A DNA stretch of 64,000 nucleotides from Methylotuvimicrobium sp. KM2. GTDB taxonomy: Bacteria > Pseudomonadota > Gammaproteobacteria > Methylococcales > Methylomonadaceae. The notes beneath the pieces were generated by a model, which saw only the letters and a list, made by a program, of their open reading frames with translations, was not told where the DNA came from and did no database searches. A program made the position numbers and the translations under genes. The first letter of the stretch is position 1, and every line of letters starts with the position of its first letter. Location: contig NZ_CP150634.1 of NCBI RefSeq assembly GCF_038051925.1, positions 2,437,758 through 2,501,757 on the forward strand, written 5' to 3'. Below are positions 27,101 through 34,816 of this stretch, piece after piece.

Positions 27101-28019
27101 TCGTTTCGCGTATTTCCCGCTCGCCGCTCAAAAATATCAAAATATCGCCGCGCATGTCGCGCGACAGTTCGTCGACGGCATCGAGAATCGCTTGTTGCAG
27201 ATCGGCCGTCGTTTCGTCATCTTCCTCGATCTGGTCTATTGGCCTGTAGCGAATTTCAACCGGATAGGTGCGGCCCGATACCTCAATGATCGGCGCATCG
27301 GCGAAATGTTTTGAAAAACGCTCCGGGTCGATCGTCGCCGACGTGACGATCAATTTCAGATCGGGACGCTTCGGCAGCAGCCATTTCATGTAGCCGAGTA
27401 AAAAATCGATATTCAGGCTACGCTCGTGCGCCTCGTCGATAATGATCGTATCATACTGATTCAAATACGGATCGTTTTGCGTTTCGGCCAACAAAATACC
27501 GTCAGTCATTAATTTGACTAACGATTCCTTGCGAGTTTGATCGTGAAAACGAACCTTGTAACCGACCGATTTGCCGACCGGTTCGCCCAACTCCTCGGCA
27601 ATGCGGTCCGCAACCGTGCGCGCGGCGATGCGGCGCGGCTGCGTGTGACCGATGTAGCCGGCAGAACCCCGGCCGATCGACAAACAGATTTTCGGCAATT
27701 GCGTGGTCTTGCCGGAACCGGTCTCGCCGCAGACGATAACGACCTGATTGTCCCGAATCAACTGCGCGATTTCGTCTTTTTTGCCGCTGACCGGCAAATC
27801 GGGAAATGAGATCGCGGGAATCGACGCCCGCCGTTTCGAAAACAATGCCGCCGATTGTTCGATGCGGCTGGTTAAGTCAGCGAGCTTGTCGACCGAGTCC
27901 TTGCCTTTTTTAACATCTTGGCGCAGACGGTCGAGTTGGCGTTTCAGGCGATAGCGGTCTTGATTCAGACATTCCGGTAATCGATGGGCAAGCTGTTTGA
28001 ATTGTGCGTGTATAGACAT
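24132..28019 (-). CDS. hrpA: ATP-dependent RNA helicase HrpA
   Basis: A 1295-residue DEAH-box RNA helicase (E. coli HrpA is 1300), implicated in resolving stalled ribosomes and mRNA processing. The RecA1 domain has Walker A CGETGSGKTTQ at about residue 96, DTIIIDEAHERSLN (DEAH) near 190 and VTSATID; RecA2 has QRAGRCGRVAEG near 395. The ratchet/HA2 domain and the long HrpA-specific DUF3418 C-terminal region follow. The gene is intact. Its last bases are part of the direct duplication to the left, and a fragment of its middle (about residues 280-380) lies decayed and inverted at 29804-30115. Confidence 0.96.
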   Translation of the reverse strand: MSIHAQFKQLAHRLPECLNQDRYRLKRQLDRLRQDVKKGKDSVDKLADLTSRIEQSAALFSKRRASIPAISFPDLPVSGKKDEIAQLIRDNQVVIVCGETGSGKTTQLPKICLSIGRGSAGYIGHTQPRRIAARTVADRIAEELGEPVGKSVGYKVRFHDQTRKESLVKLMTDGILLAETQNDPYLNQYDTIIIDEAHERSLNIDFLLGYMKWLLPKRPDLKLIVTSATIDPERFSKHFADAPIIEVSGRTYPVEIRYRPIDQIEEDDETTADLQQAILDAVDELSRDMRGDILIFLSGEREIRETTESLRKHHPTGYEILPLYSKLSVAEQERVFKPKGGQRIVLATNVAETSLTVPGIRCVIDTGHARISRYSHRSKIQRLPIERISQASANQRAGRCGRVAEGICIRLYSKEDFQARPVFTEPEILRTNLSSVILQMIALKLGDIEDFPFIEPPEDKMIRDGKTMLHEVNALDKQGHLTEVGKQLAKLPTDPKLARMLLAAAEYQCLHEVSIIVAALSIQDPREKPAEKMQQADAKHAVFRHEESDFMTLLNLWNHFEEQKKHLSNNKLRKYCKDQFLSYVRMKEWFDIHAQIMQVIKGELKLKPNMIEAGYGEIHRALLPGLLSNIGFRHEQYEYLGARGLKFFIFPGSGLHKARPKWIMAAEQVETSKVYARTVARIEPEWIEACSGHLVKRNYYDPHWEKKAGRSGIYERTLLYGLTLQAKRKIPYEHVDPKAARDFFIRFGLVNQDYQTNAPFFKANQQLLEEVGYIQHKGRRVDLIEDEEWLYQFYDKKIPESVVNGITFDQWRKSVERENPKFLFLTKEDLTREQDDFINEWDFPDSKKVGRLTFALQYRFEPGHDEDGVTAVIPVHQLNQVSAQPFDWLVPGMLEEKIIALIKSLPKQLRKHFVPVPQTAKQCLEIEPDFKGSLFEWLGMRLRKLTGEAIPLTEWHPETLPEHLTMNFRIVDEHGKLFDYGRDLKKLQDKYAVEAGDSFDKKAADELNFTGCIQWAFDDLPETYEFIHEGQSFIGFPAIVDEGDAVGVKILDTCEKADRLHRAGLTRLFQLQLKKEKTYLTKNMPHKPAAELFVNQLPEHPLLKDYQGVSYKEDLLYTVFSELFVGDLSIRSQSVFEQRIREHKGELVSFANEAGRIVLDIVESTVAIKNRLSRLQQDNATVLDINEQLSLLIYSGFIRNTPLTQLKQIPRYLKAIDYRIDKIVGDAPKIPLVQRYCTRYWKEAANRAKKTVVLPEQEAFRWMLEEFRVSVFAQQLKTPYPISEKRMEKAWDQRQ

Positions 28020-28346
28020 TCGCTTTAGGCGATAAAAATTAGCATTATAACGTTAAACTTGATCATTTAGAGATTTGACCAAGTTAACTTTGTAAATTTA
28101 TGGATCACAGCATGATTTTGTCATTCATTGTAAGAATTACTAAGTAAATATTTCTGAGTGTGTTACTATGGATTTTGTAAGGTCTTAGCGTGAAGGTTTG
28201 CTCATGGCAAGGCCCTACATTGGCTAAAGTTAGACAAGACGCACTATAGCGCATCAGGTTTGCGGAACACGCGTCTTACCTGCGATCGTAAACCCGAGGT
28301 TTTAGCAATAGCCAAAATTATTAACTCACAAAAGGTAAACTAGAAC
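28020..28346. other. Divergent promoter region between hrpA and the SmbP-like gene
   Basis: No gene or strong repeat is seen in these 327 bases. The part near hrpA is AT-rich. A short inverted pair, AAACC CGAGGTTT, occurs near 28291. The region must hold the promoters for both divergent genes, but I cannot place -35/-10 boxes with confidence. Confidence 0.4.
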
Positions 28347-28730
28347 ATGAAATTTTTAAAACAGATCGTCATCGCTCTCGCCGTCACTCTTTCCATAGGT
28401 AGCTTTAATCAGGTCATGGCCGCAGGAAAGATTGAGAATGCAACACCGGAAGAAGTCGCCGCAGCTATTGCAGGCGCCGCGCAAAAGTCAGAGGATGCTT
28501 TGGCTGCACTGAAAAACGGCGAAGCTGACGAAACTGTACTGGAACTGATTAAAGGAGCGCGTCAAGACTCTAAGCGCATTGAAGTTGGCAGGCTGGATGT
28601 CAAAAGAACCAGAGCTGCAGCTCATTTGAAAAAAGCACGTAGAGCCGTCAGAAAAGGCGACAAAGCTCAAGCCGAGGCTTCTTTAATGGAAGCAATTAAA
28701 GGCTATCAAGAAGTTAAAGCCGATTATTGA
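28347..28730 (+). CDS. Secreted small metal-binding-like protein (SmbP-like)
   Basis: A 127-residue exported protein with signal peptide MKFLKQIVIALAVTLSIGSF..QVMA and a mature helical-hairpin-like region rich in Ala, Glu, Lys and Arg (ALAALKNGEADETVLELIKGA, AAAHLKKARRAVRKGDKAQA). The pattern resembles SmbP-type four-helix periplasmic proteins of nitrifiers and methanotrophs, but the His-rich repeats that bind copper in Nitrosomonas SmbP are missing (only one His is visible). Metal binding is therefore doubtful. It stands alone with its own terminator-like hairpin. Confidence 0.6.
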   Translation: MKFLKQIVIALAVTLSIGSFNQVMAAGKIENATPEEVAAAIAGAAQKSEDALAALKNGEADETVLELIKGARQDSKRIEVGRLDVKRTRAAAHLKKARRAVRKGDKAQAEASLMEAIKGYQEVKADY

Positions 28731-28746
28731 TTTAAGTTAAACAGGC

Positions 28747-28773
28747 GCTTGGGCAACTATAGCTTGCCCAAGC
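28747..28773. terminator. Hairpin downstream of the SmbP-like gene
   Basis: GCTTGGGCAA (28747-28756) pairs perfectly with TTGCCCAAGC (28764-28773) around a seven-base loop. There is no T run behind it, so it may be a weak or Rho-assisted terminator or an mRNA-stabilising hairpin. Confidence 0.65.
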
Positions 28774-28907
28774 TTAACCAAACTCATCCCGCGTTAAATT
28801 CCCTCCTGACCACTCGCTCACCGCAAGCCCACCTACTTTTTCATTTAGAGCTTCCCAAAAGTCTGCTAAAATCGCCTCCTTTTTACTCTGCATAATAAAG
28901 GATCGCC

Positions 28908-29222
28908 ATGTCGGAATTCCATAATGTTTCTGTCGTCAAAAAAGCTAACGTCTATCATGACGGTAATATCACGAGCCGTACCGTTAAATTTAGCGACGGT
29001 AGCATCAAAACTTTAGGCTTTATGTTGCCGGGAGAATACACGTTCAACACCGTCGATAAAGAATTGATGGAAATAATCGACGGAGAACTTGAAGTATTAT
29101 TGCCAGGCTCCGAACAATGGCAAAAAGTTAAGGGGGGCGACTCGTTCGACATTCCTGCGAATGCGCAATTTCAAATTAACATCAAAAGCCCTACCGATTA
29201 TTGTTGTTCTTATTTTAAATAG
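28908..29222 (+). CDS. ppnP: Pyrimidine/purine nucleoside phosphorylase PpnP
   Basis: A 104-residue cupin-fold enzyme (formerly YaiE/DUF1255) that cleaves nucleosides with phosphate to base and ribose 1-phosphate. The family motifs KTLGFMLPGEYTFNTVDKEL, MEIIDGELEVLLPGSEQW and SFDIPANAQFQINI match the E. coli enzyme. The cytoplasmic protein has no signal. A clear AAAGGA precedes the ATG. It seems monocistronic. Confidence 0.92.
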   Translation: MSEFHNVSVVKKANVYHDGNITSRTVKFSDGSIKTLGFMLPGEYTFNTVDKELMEIIDGELEVLLPGSEQWQKVKGGDSFDIPANAQFQINIKSPTDYCCSYFK

Positions 29223-29272
29223 ACTATTTTGGCGCATACCTTCGAAAAGGTAATAATTAGCAATTGCTAGTG

Positions 29273-29480
29273 TTAAAACCCGCTCACTTCTTCCACAGAC
29301 TTACGCGAGAAATCAGGGTCATTATATCGCGCCGCCAACGCATCGATATCAACCTTGGTGTTTTCTTGCGTAAAGTCAATACCGATCAGATTCACACTTT
29401 TCCAGGCGACGGGCGATGAGCTTTTGATGATCTCGATAGCATCCTAAATGCTGCAAAGCAGTCATTGGTGATCTCATTCA
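29273..29480 (-). pseudogene. Remnant of a transposase-like C-terminus
   Basis: On the minus strand a frame ending at 29273 reads EIIKSSSPVAWKSVNLIG, then FTQENTKVDIDALAARYN and a stop; one frame over, just upstream, is MTALQHLG. SPVAW followed by VNLIG resembles the C-termini of Tn3-family transposases from memory only. A frameshift and stops separate the pieces and nothing longer survives. It is a dead fragment; the family assignment is weak. Confidence 0.35.
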
Positions 29481-29803
29481 ACGACCTGATATCCCCCGGG
29501 CCACAGCACCGCCGTTTAAGCGCCTGGTTTTCTCTGAAACCTAACGAATAAGATTAGATTTTGTAAGCAACGCAGATCAAAATCTGAATCGTTTGTTGGG
29601 CAACCCCGACCTGTTCATCGGAGGTCAAAAAATACGGGAAAGTAAGACTTGACAATCTAAGGATTTTGGATATTGTAAATCCCTTTTTGAGGTTGGTTTA
29701 TAAAAAAATCAAATAGTTGAGGTCTATGAAAATTGTTTGTGTTTGCCATGCAAAGAAGTGCAACTTGAAACTTTAGCTTACTTAAAAATGTCAAATTTAG
29801 CAG

Positions 29804-30115
29804 GTCGACGAACTTGCGCGTGACATGCGCGGCGATATTTTAATATTTTTAAGCGGCGAGCGGTAAATCTTCGAAACGGCCGAGTCGCTGCGCAAGCATC
29901 ATCCGACCGGCTACGAAATTCCGCCGCTGTATTCGAAATTGAGCGTTGCCGAACAGGAGCGGGTGTTCAAGCCTAAAGGCGGGCAACGCATCATCCTCGC
30001 GCGACCCATGTCGCCAAAACCACATTAACGGTACCGAGCATACGTTGCGCAAACGATACCGAGCATGCGCGTATCGGCCGTTACAGTCATCGAGGCAAGA
30101 TTCAACGCCATTTGT
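29804..30115 (+). pseudogene. Decayed inverted fragment of hrpA
   Basis: The plus strand encodes VDELARDMRGDILIFLSGE, a stop, then ESLRKHHPTGYEIPPLYS, KLSVAEQERVFKPKGGQR and, after small deletions, VAKTTLTVPSIRC and EHARIGRYSHRGKIQR. These match HrpA residues about 280-380 of the intact gene at 24132-28019, nearly identically at first. A nonsense codon, an indel and lost flanks make it a pseudogene. It lies in the opposite orientation to hrpA and 135 bases before the Kai operon. Confidence 0.9.
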
Positions 30116-30250
30116 GCTACCTCTTTTGACTACGAATGAACCGGCTTTCTCCGCGTTATCGGCAGAAGGCTAAGTGAACAAATTGGCCCACCATTCATGC
30201 CGCGAAGAAAATGACTACAATTACGTTAATATTTTTGCTGAGGAGCCCAG

Positions 30251-31363
30251 ATGCCTGACCCCACCATTCTGATCGTCGACGACGAGCCAACCAATCTTGC
30301 GGTGCTGTCGAAGCTTCTGCAACCTTGCTACAAGGTGCGTGCAGCCAATTCGGGCCGCCGCTGCCTAGCTGCGGCGCTGCCTCCTCAGACGCCCGACCTC
30401 ATTCTGCTCGACGTCATGATGCCGGACATGAATGGTTACGAAGTCCTGCGGGAACTACGTGCCGAACCGGCGACTCGCGACATCCCGGTGCTCTTCGTCA
30501 CGGCACTCGATGACGAAGCCGACGAGGAGTATGGACTGGAACTGGGCGCCGCCGACTACCTGACCAAGCCGATTCGTCCCGGTATCTTGCTGGCTCGCGT
30601 GCGGACTCAGCTCGACGCCAAGTACGGCCGCGACTTATTGCGCGACCGCAACGTTCTGCTGGAAAAAGAGGTGGCGCGGCGCATGCACGAAAATGACCTG
30701 ATCCAACTGGTCAGCATTCGCGCCTTGGCCTACCTGGCCGAAACGCGCGACCCCGAAACAGGCAACCACATTCTGCGTACCCAGGCCTATGTCCACCAGC
30801 TCGCCCTGGCCTTGCGGCAACACCCGCGCTTCAGCGATGTGCTCACCCCGCGCTACTGCGACCTGCTGACCAAGTCGGCCCCGCTTCACGACATCGGCAA
30901 GGTCGGCATTCCCGACGCGATCCTACTCAAGCCCGACCGGCTCACCGAGGCCGAATGGGTAATCATGAAAACCCATGCCAGATTAGGCGCTGTGGCTATC
31001 GAGAAGGCCGAGGCCGACATTGACATGCCCTTGGACTTTCTCGTGCTGGCCAAACAAATCGCCCACTGGCACCATGAAAAATGGGACGGCAGCGGCTACC
31101 CCGATGGCCTGGCCGGAGAAGCCATTCCCGTCGCTGCCCGCTTCATGGCGCTGGCCGATGTCTTCGATGCGCTGATTTCGGAGCGCGTATACAAGCCGGC
31201 GATGCCCTGCGAAGCCGCGCGCGACATCATCGCTGCGGGCCGTGGCCGCCATTTCGATCCCGATGTCGTCGATGCCTTCCTGGCGAATTTTGCGGAATTC
31301 GTCCGCATTGCCGAGCGCCATTGCGATTTCGTCGCAGGCCATCATGAACCCGCTCATCCCTGA
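30251..31363 (+). CDS. Response regulator with HD-GYP phosphodiesterase domain
   Basis: A 370-residue protein with an N-terminal receiver domain (ILIVDDEPTN, phospho-acceptor D54 in LILLDVMMPDMNG, K107 in YLTKPIR) and a C-terminal HD-GYP domain (HDIGKVGIPD at 213, HHEKWDGSGYPDGLAG at 274). HD-GYP enzymes hydrolyse cyclic di-GMP, so phosphorylation here should control that messenger. AGGAG precedes the ATG. It is the first gene of the seven-gene Kai operon; the next gene starts inside it, overlapping by 20 bases. The natural phosphodonor is the hybrid kinase at the operon's end (inference). Confidence 0.93.
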   Translation: MPDPTILIVDDEPTNLAVLSKLLQPCYKVRAANSGRRCLAAALPPQTPDLILLDVMMPDMNGYEVLRELRAEPATRDIPVLFVTALDDEADEEYGLELGAADYLTKPIRPGILLARVRTQLDAKYGRDLLRDRNVLLEKEVARRMHENDLIQLVSIRALAYLAETRDPETGNHILRTQAYVHQLALALRQHPRFSDVLTPRYCDLLTKSAPLHDIGKVGIPDAILLKPDRLTEAEWVIMKTHARLGAVAIEKAEADIDMPLDFLVLAKQIAHWHHEKWDGSGYPDGLAGEAIPVAARFMALADVFDALISERVYKPAMPCEAARDIIAAGRGRHFDPDVVDAFLANFAEFVRIAERHCDFVAGHHEPAHP

Positions 31364-32420
31364 TATCGCCACAAGTGCAGATATGCACTACCAAACCCGG
31401 AATGCGTTGGCATCGCGGCGCATCGAAGACAAACCGCAACGATCGCAGCTGATCTCCGAGAACATCCCGGTCGGGCTATACATTTATCATCAGGAAGACG
31501 TGTCAGACGACCGAACCTTACGCATGATTTACGCCAATCCGATAGTCAAGACCCTAACTGGCCTCAGTCCGGAAGACGTCGTTGGCAAGACACTTGACGA
31601 AAACTTCCCAGGCCTGCGCGCCAAAGGCATTCCTCAGCGCTACGCCGAAGTAGTTCGCAGCCAGATAGCCAACAGCTTCGAAGACATCACCTATGGGGAT
31701 GACCGGGTCCCGTTGGCGTCATTCGCGGTTCGTGCGTTCCCGTTGCCCGATAACCATGTCGGCGTCGTGTTTGAAAACATTACCGAGCGTAAACGTATAG
31801 AAACGGCAGCCACTCGGAGCCTCGTGCTGCTGGAGGCCACTCAGCGGCTCGTCCACGTCGGTGGATGGGAGTGGGACAACGAGCGGCAAACCATGACCTG
31901 GACTGACGAGACCTATCGTATCCATGACATGCAGACCAACGAACTCGTCGCCGGGTCGCCCAAACACATCGCACGAAGCTTGGCCTGCTACGATCCCAGC
32001 GATCGGCCGATCATCGAGGCCGCGTTCCGCCGCTGTGCTGAAGAAGGGATTGCCTACGACCTGGAGTTCCCTTTGACTCGGATTGACCAACGACGTATCT
32101 GGATCCGCACCATAGCAGAGGCTATCAAGGAGGACGGCCGCGTCGTCAAGGTCATCGGAACAATTGCGGACATCACCGAGCGTAAACAGGCTGAGGAGGA
32201 TCTGAAGTGTAAGAATGACGAACTGACCCGCTTCAACAAAGCTGCCGCCGATCGCGAGATGCGCATGATCGAACTTAAGCATAAGATCAACGAACTCTCG
32301 CGACGACTGGGCGAGCCGCCGCCCTACGCGCTCGCGTTCCTTGGGCAAGACGGCAGCGAGAAGCTATCCGTTTCCACCGACCCGTTACAAACCAACAACC
32401 GTGATGAGAACAAGGCATGA
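31344..32420 (+). CDS. Double-PAS protein of the Kai operon (no output domain)
   Basis: A 358-residue cytoplasmic protein. Two PAS domains can be made out: residues about 35-150 (IYANPIVKTLTGLSPEDVVG, ending VVFENITERKR) and about 160-285 with a PAC-like end (VIGTIADITERKQAEEDL). A short helix follows, then the tail MIELKHKINELSRRLGEPP that is repeated in the second PAS protein of this operon. There is no kinase, cyclase or DNA-binding domain, so it is probably a sensor or scaffold for a partner protein. The start at 31344 lies in the HD-GYP gene, and its stop overlaps kaiC by four bases (ATGA). Confidence 0.85.
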   Translation: MNPLIPDIATSADMHYQTRNALASRRIEDKPQRSQLISENIPVGLYIYHQEDVSDDRTLRMIYANPIVKTLTGLSPEDVVGKTLDENFPGLRAKGIPQRYAEVVRSQIANSFEDITYGDDRVPLASFAVRAFPLPDNHVGVVFENITERKRIETAATRSLVLLEATQRLVHVGGWEWDNERQTMTWTDETYRIHDMQTNELVAGSPKHIARSLACYDPSDRPIIEAAFRRCAEEGIAYDLEFPLTRIDQRRIWIRTIAEAIKEDGRVVKVIGTIADITERKQAEEDLKCKNDELTRFNKAAADREMRMIELKHKINELSRRLGEPPPYALAFLGQDGSEKLSVSTDPLQTNNRDENKA

Positions 32421-34159
32421 AAAAAACTATGAAGACCTTGCCCGATCAGATCTCCAGTCTCTTTCCCAAATCTCCTACCGGCATTCGCGGGCTGGACGAC
32501 ATTACCGGCGGCGGCCTGCCCACGGGCCGGCCTACGCTGGTGTGCGGCGGCGCCGGCTGCGGCAAGACGCTCCTGGCGATGGAGTTCCTGGTCCACGGCG
32601 CGGTGAGCTATAGTGAACCAGGCGTGTTCATGACCTTCGAGGAAACCTCTGCGGACCTCGCCAAGAACGTTGCTTCGCTCGGCTTCGATCTGCCGGCCTT
32701 GATCGCCGACAAGAAGCTCCTGGTGGATCATGTGGCCATAGAGCGCAGCGAGATCGAGGAGACTGGCGAATACGATCTCGGCGGGCTGTTCATTCGCTTG
32801 GGCCACGCGATCGACTCGATCGGCGCGAAGCGTGTGGCACTGGACACCGTGGAAGCGCTATTCTCGGCCCTGCCCAATCAAGCGATTCTGCGTGCGGAGC
32901 TGCGCCGGCTGTTCCGTTTCCTCAGGGACAAAAACGTCACCGTCGTCATCACGGGCGAGCGCGGTGAAGCTATCCTGGCGCGCCACGGCATCGAGGAATA
33001 TCTCTCCGATTGCGTCATCATACTCGACCATTGCGTGAGCGAGCAGATGTCCACCCGGCGCCTGCGCGTGGCAAAATATCGGGGCTCCATGCATGGCACC
33101 AACGAATATCCGTTCCTGATCGATGAACAGGGTATCTTTGTGTTGCCGGTCACCTCGCTCGGGCTGAATCACGAAGTCTCCATGGAACGCATCCCCACCG
33201 GCATCGCGCGGCTGGATACGATGCTCGGCGGCCAGGGGTATTTCCGCGGCAGCAGCATCCTAATCTCCGGCACGGCAGGCTGCGGCAAGACCAGCGTGGC
33301 GGCGCACTTGGCCGACGCCACTTGCCGGCGCGAGGAGCGTTGCCTGTCGTTTCTGTTCGAAGAATCCCCCAACCAGTTGATGCGCAACATGCGCTCCATC
33401 GGACTGGACTTGCAGCCGTGGTTGGAGAATGGATTGTTGCGCTTGCAGGCGGTGCGGCCATCGTTATATGGCCTGGAAATGCACCTCGCCGCCATGCTCA
33501 AGGCAATCGATGAGTTTCAACCCTCGGTCGTGATCGTGGACCCGATCAGCAGCTTCAGCGCGGCCAGCAGTCCGTTCCAGGTCAAGTCCATGCTCATCCG
33601 GTTAGTGGACTATCTCAAGGTCAAGGGGATCACCGCGATGCTGGTCTACCTGACCACTGGCGGCAGCGCACCGGAATATACCGACATGGAAATCTCCTCT
33701 TTGATCGACACCTGGCTGTTATTGCGCGACATCGAGCAGAACGGCGAATGCAACCGCGGAATGTATGTCCTCAAATCGCGCGGCATGGCGCACTCGAACC
33801 AGATCCGCGAGTTTAAGCTCACGGAACGCGGCGTGGAATTGCTGGATGTGTATGTCGGCCTTGACGGCGTGTTGACCGGCTCTGCGCGACTGGCGCAGGA
33901 AGCAAAGGAACGGGCGGAACTCGAAGCCTCCCAGCTGGATATGGAAGAACAGCAGGCAGCCCTTGAATACAAACGCCACATGCTGGAAAGTCAAATCGCC
34001 GCGCTGCGCGCCGAATTTGCCGCCACCGAGGTGGAAGTCAAACGCCTCATCCGCCAGGGCGAGCAACGCCGCGAACGCTTGGAGCATGACATGGCCGCAA
34101 TGCGCCGTATCCGTCATGCCGATGCCGCCGCAGCCAACCATCAGGAGAAAACGAAATGA
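32417..34159 (+). CDS. kaiC: KaiC-like double-domain ATPase/autokinase
   Basis: A 580-residue KaiC with two RecA-like domains. CI has Walker [10 protein letters not shown] (43-51) and catalytic Glu pair E75-E76; CII has Walker [10 protein letters not shown] (284-292) and E315-E316, so both ATPase and kinase centres look intact. The autophosphorylation pair S431-T432 of Synechococcus KaiC corresponds to S427-S428 here (EISSLIDTW). After CII a coiled coil of about 95 residues (485-575) replaces the cyanobacterial C-terminal KaiA-binding tail. No kaiA is present. It overlaps its neighbours by ATGA on both sides. G+C is visibly higher than the chromosome around the operon. Confidence 0.95.
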   Translation: MKKTMKTLPDQISSLFPKSPTGIRGLDDITGGGLPTGRPTLVCGGAGCGKTLLAMEFLVHGAVSYSEPGVFMTFEETSADLAKNVASLGFDLPALIADKKLLVDHVAIERSEIEETGEYDLGGLFIRLGHAIDSIGAKRVALDTVEALFSALPNQAILRAELRRLFRFLRDKNVTVVITGERGEAILARHGIEEYLSDCVIILDHCVSEQMSTRRLRVAKYRGSMHGTNEYPFLIDEQGIFVLPVTSLGLNHEVSMERIPTGIARLDTMLGGQGYFRGSSILISGTAGCGKTSVAAHLADATCRREERCLSFLFEESPNQLMRNMRSIGLDLQPWLENGLLRLQAVRPSLYGLEMHLAAMLKAIDEFQPSVVIVDPISSFSAASSPFQVKSMLIRLVDYLKVKGITAMLVYLTTGGSAPEYTDMEISSLIDTWLLLRDIEQNGECNRGMYVLKSRGMAHSNQIREFKLTERGVELLDVYVGLDGVLTGSARLAQEAKERAELEASQLDMEEQQAALEYKRHMLESQIAALRAEFAATEVEVKRLIRQGEQRRERLEHDMAAMRRIRHADAAAANHQEKTK

Positions 34160-34473
34160 CCAAAGCAAAACCAGAAAGTGCTACCAAGGCAGCCGACCCC
34201 GTATGGGAGCTGCGCCTCTATGTGGCCGGAGAGTCTCCCAAGGCGCTAACCGCCTTCGCCAACCTCAAGCGCATCTGCGAAGAGCATCTCGAGGGGCAAT
34301 ACCGCATCGAGGTCATTGACCTTCTGCAGAATCCGCAACTGGCTGCTGACGAGCAGATCTTCGCCCTACCGACGCTGGTGCGCAAACTCCCGCAGCCGAT
34401 CCGCAAGATTATCGGCGACCTTTTCAACACCGAGCGAGTGTTGGTCGGCCTCGATCTGCGCGTCAGCCCATGA
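34156..34473 (+). CDS. kaiB: KaiB-like protein 1
   Basis: A 105-residue thioredoxin-like Kai[21 protein letters not shown] and [20 protein letters not shown] follow cyanobacterial KaiB closely (VIDVLKNPQLAEEDKILAT), then [18 protein letters not shown]. The fold-switch hinge residues equivalent to G89 and D91 of Thermosynechococcus KaiB are kept (G98, D100 in VGLDL). It should therefore be able to switch fold and bind the KaiC CI ring. Its start overlaps the kaiC stop; kaiB 2 follows directly. Confidence 0.94.
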   Translation: MTKAKPESATKAADPVWELRLYVAGESPKALTAFANLKRICEEHLEGQYRIEVIDLLQNPQLAADEQIFALPTLVRKLPQPIRKIIGDLFNTERVLVGLDLRVSP

Positions 34474-34484
34474 AGGAGCCTAAA

Positions 34485-34814
34485 ATGAACGACAACAGCT
34501 CCAGCTTCGAAACGCTGCAGACCTCATCCGACAAAGGGCTTTATGTACTGAGGCTCTACATCGCCGGCAACACGCCACAATCCACCCGCGCCATCGAGAA
34601 CCTCAAGCAGTTGTGCGAATCCCGCTTGCAAGGCCGCTACGAACTGACCATCGTCGATCTCCACCAAATGCCTGACGCCGGCCAAGACGAACGAATCATC
34701 TGCGCACCAACGCTCGTCAAACAACAGCCGCCACCGGTGCGCCGACTGACCGGCGACCTATCGAACACCGATCGGGTCCTGCGTGCGCTGGACATCACGC
34801 AGGAAACGATATAG
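34485..34814 (+). CDS. KaiB-like protein 2 (diverged paralogue)
   Basis: A second KaiB of 109 residues with a longer, Ser-rich N-terminus. The core is VLRLYIAGNTPQSTRAIENL, ELTIVDLHQMPDAGQDERI, CAPTLVKQQPPPVRRLTGDL and SNTDRVLRALDI. It differs from KaiB 1 throughout; at the hinge it has Ala101 where cyanobacterial KaiB has G89, while D103 is kept. The ATG at 34485 has AGGAG eight bases upstream, better than the ATG at 34470 that overlaps kaiB 1. Some two-KaiB systems use paralogues for different KaiC partners, but here there is one KaiC. Confidence 0.92.
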   Translation: MNDNSSSFETLQTSSDKGLYVLRLYIAGNTPQSTRAIENLKQLCESRLQGRYELTIVDLHQMPDAGQDERIICAPTLVKQQPPPVRRLTGDLSNTDRVLRALDITQETI

Positions 34815-34816
34815 TC

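Noticed and set aside
26580..27314. 244-codon frame opposite hrpA
   Set aside because: Antisense shadow of an unmistakable helicase gene.
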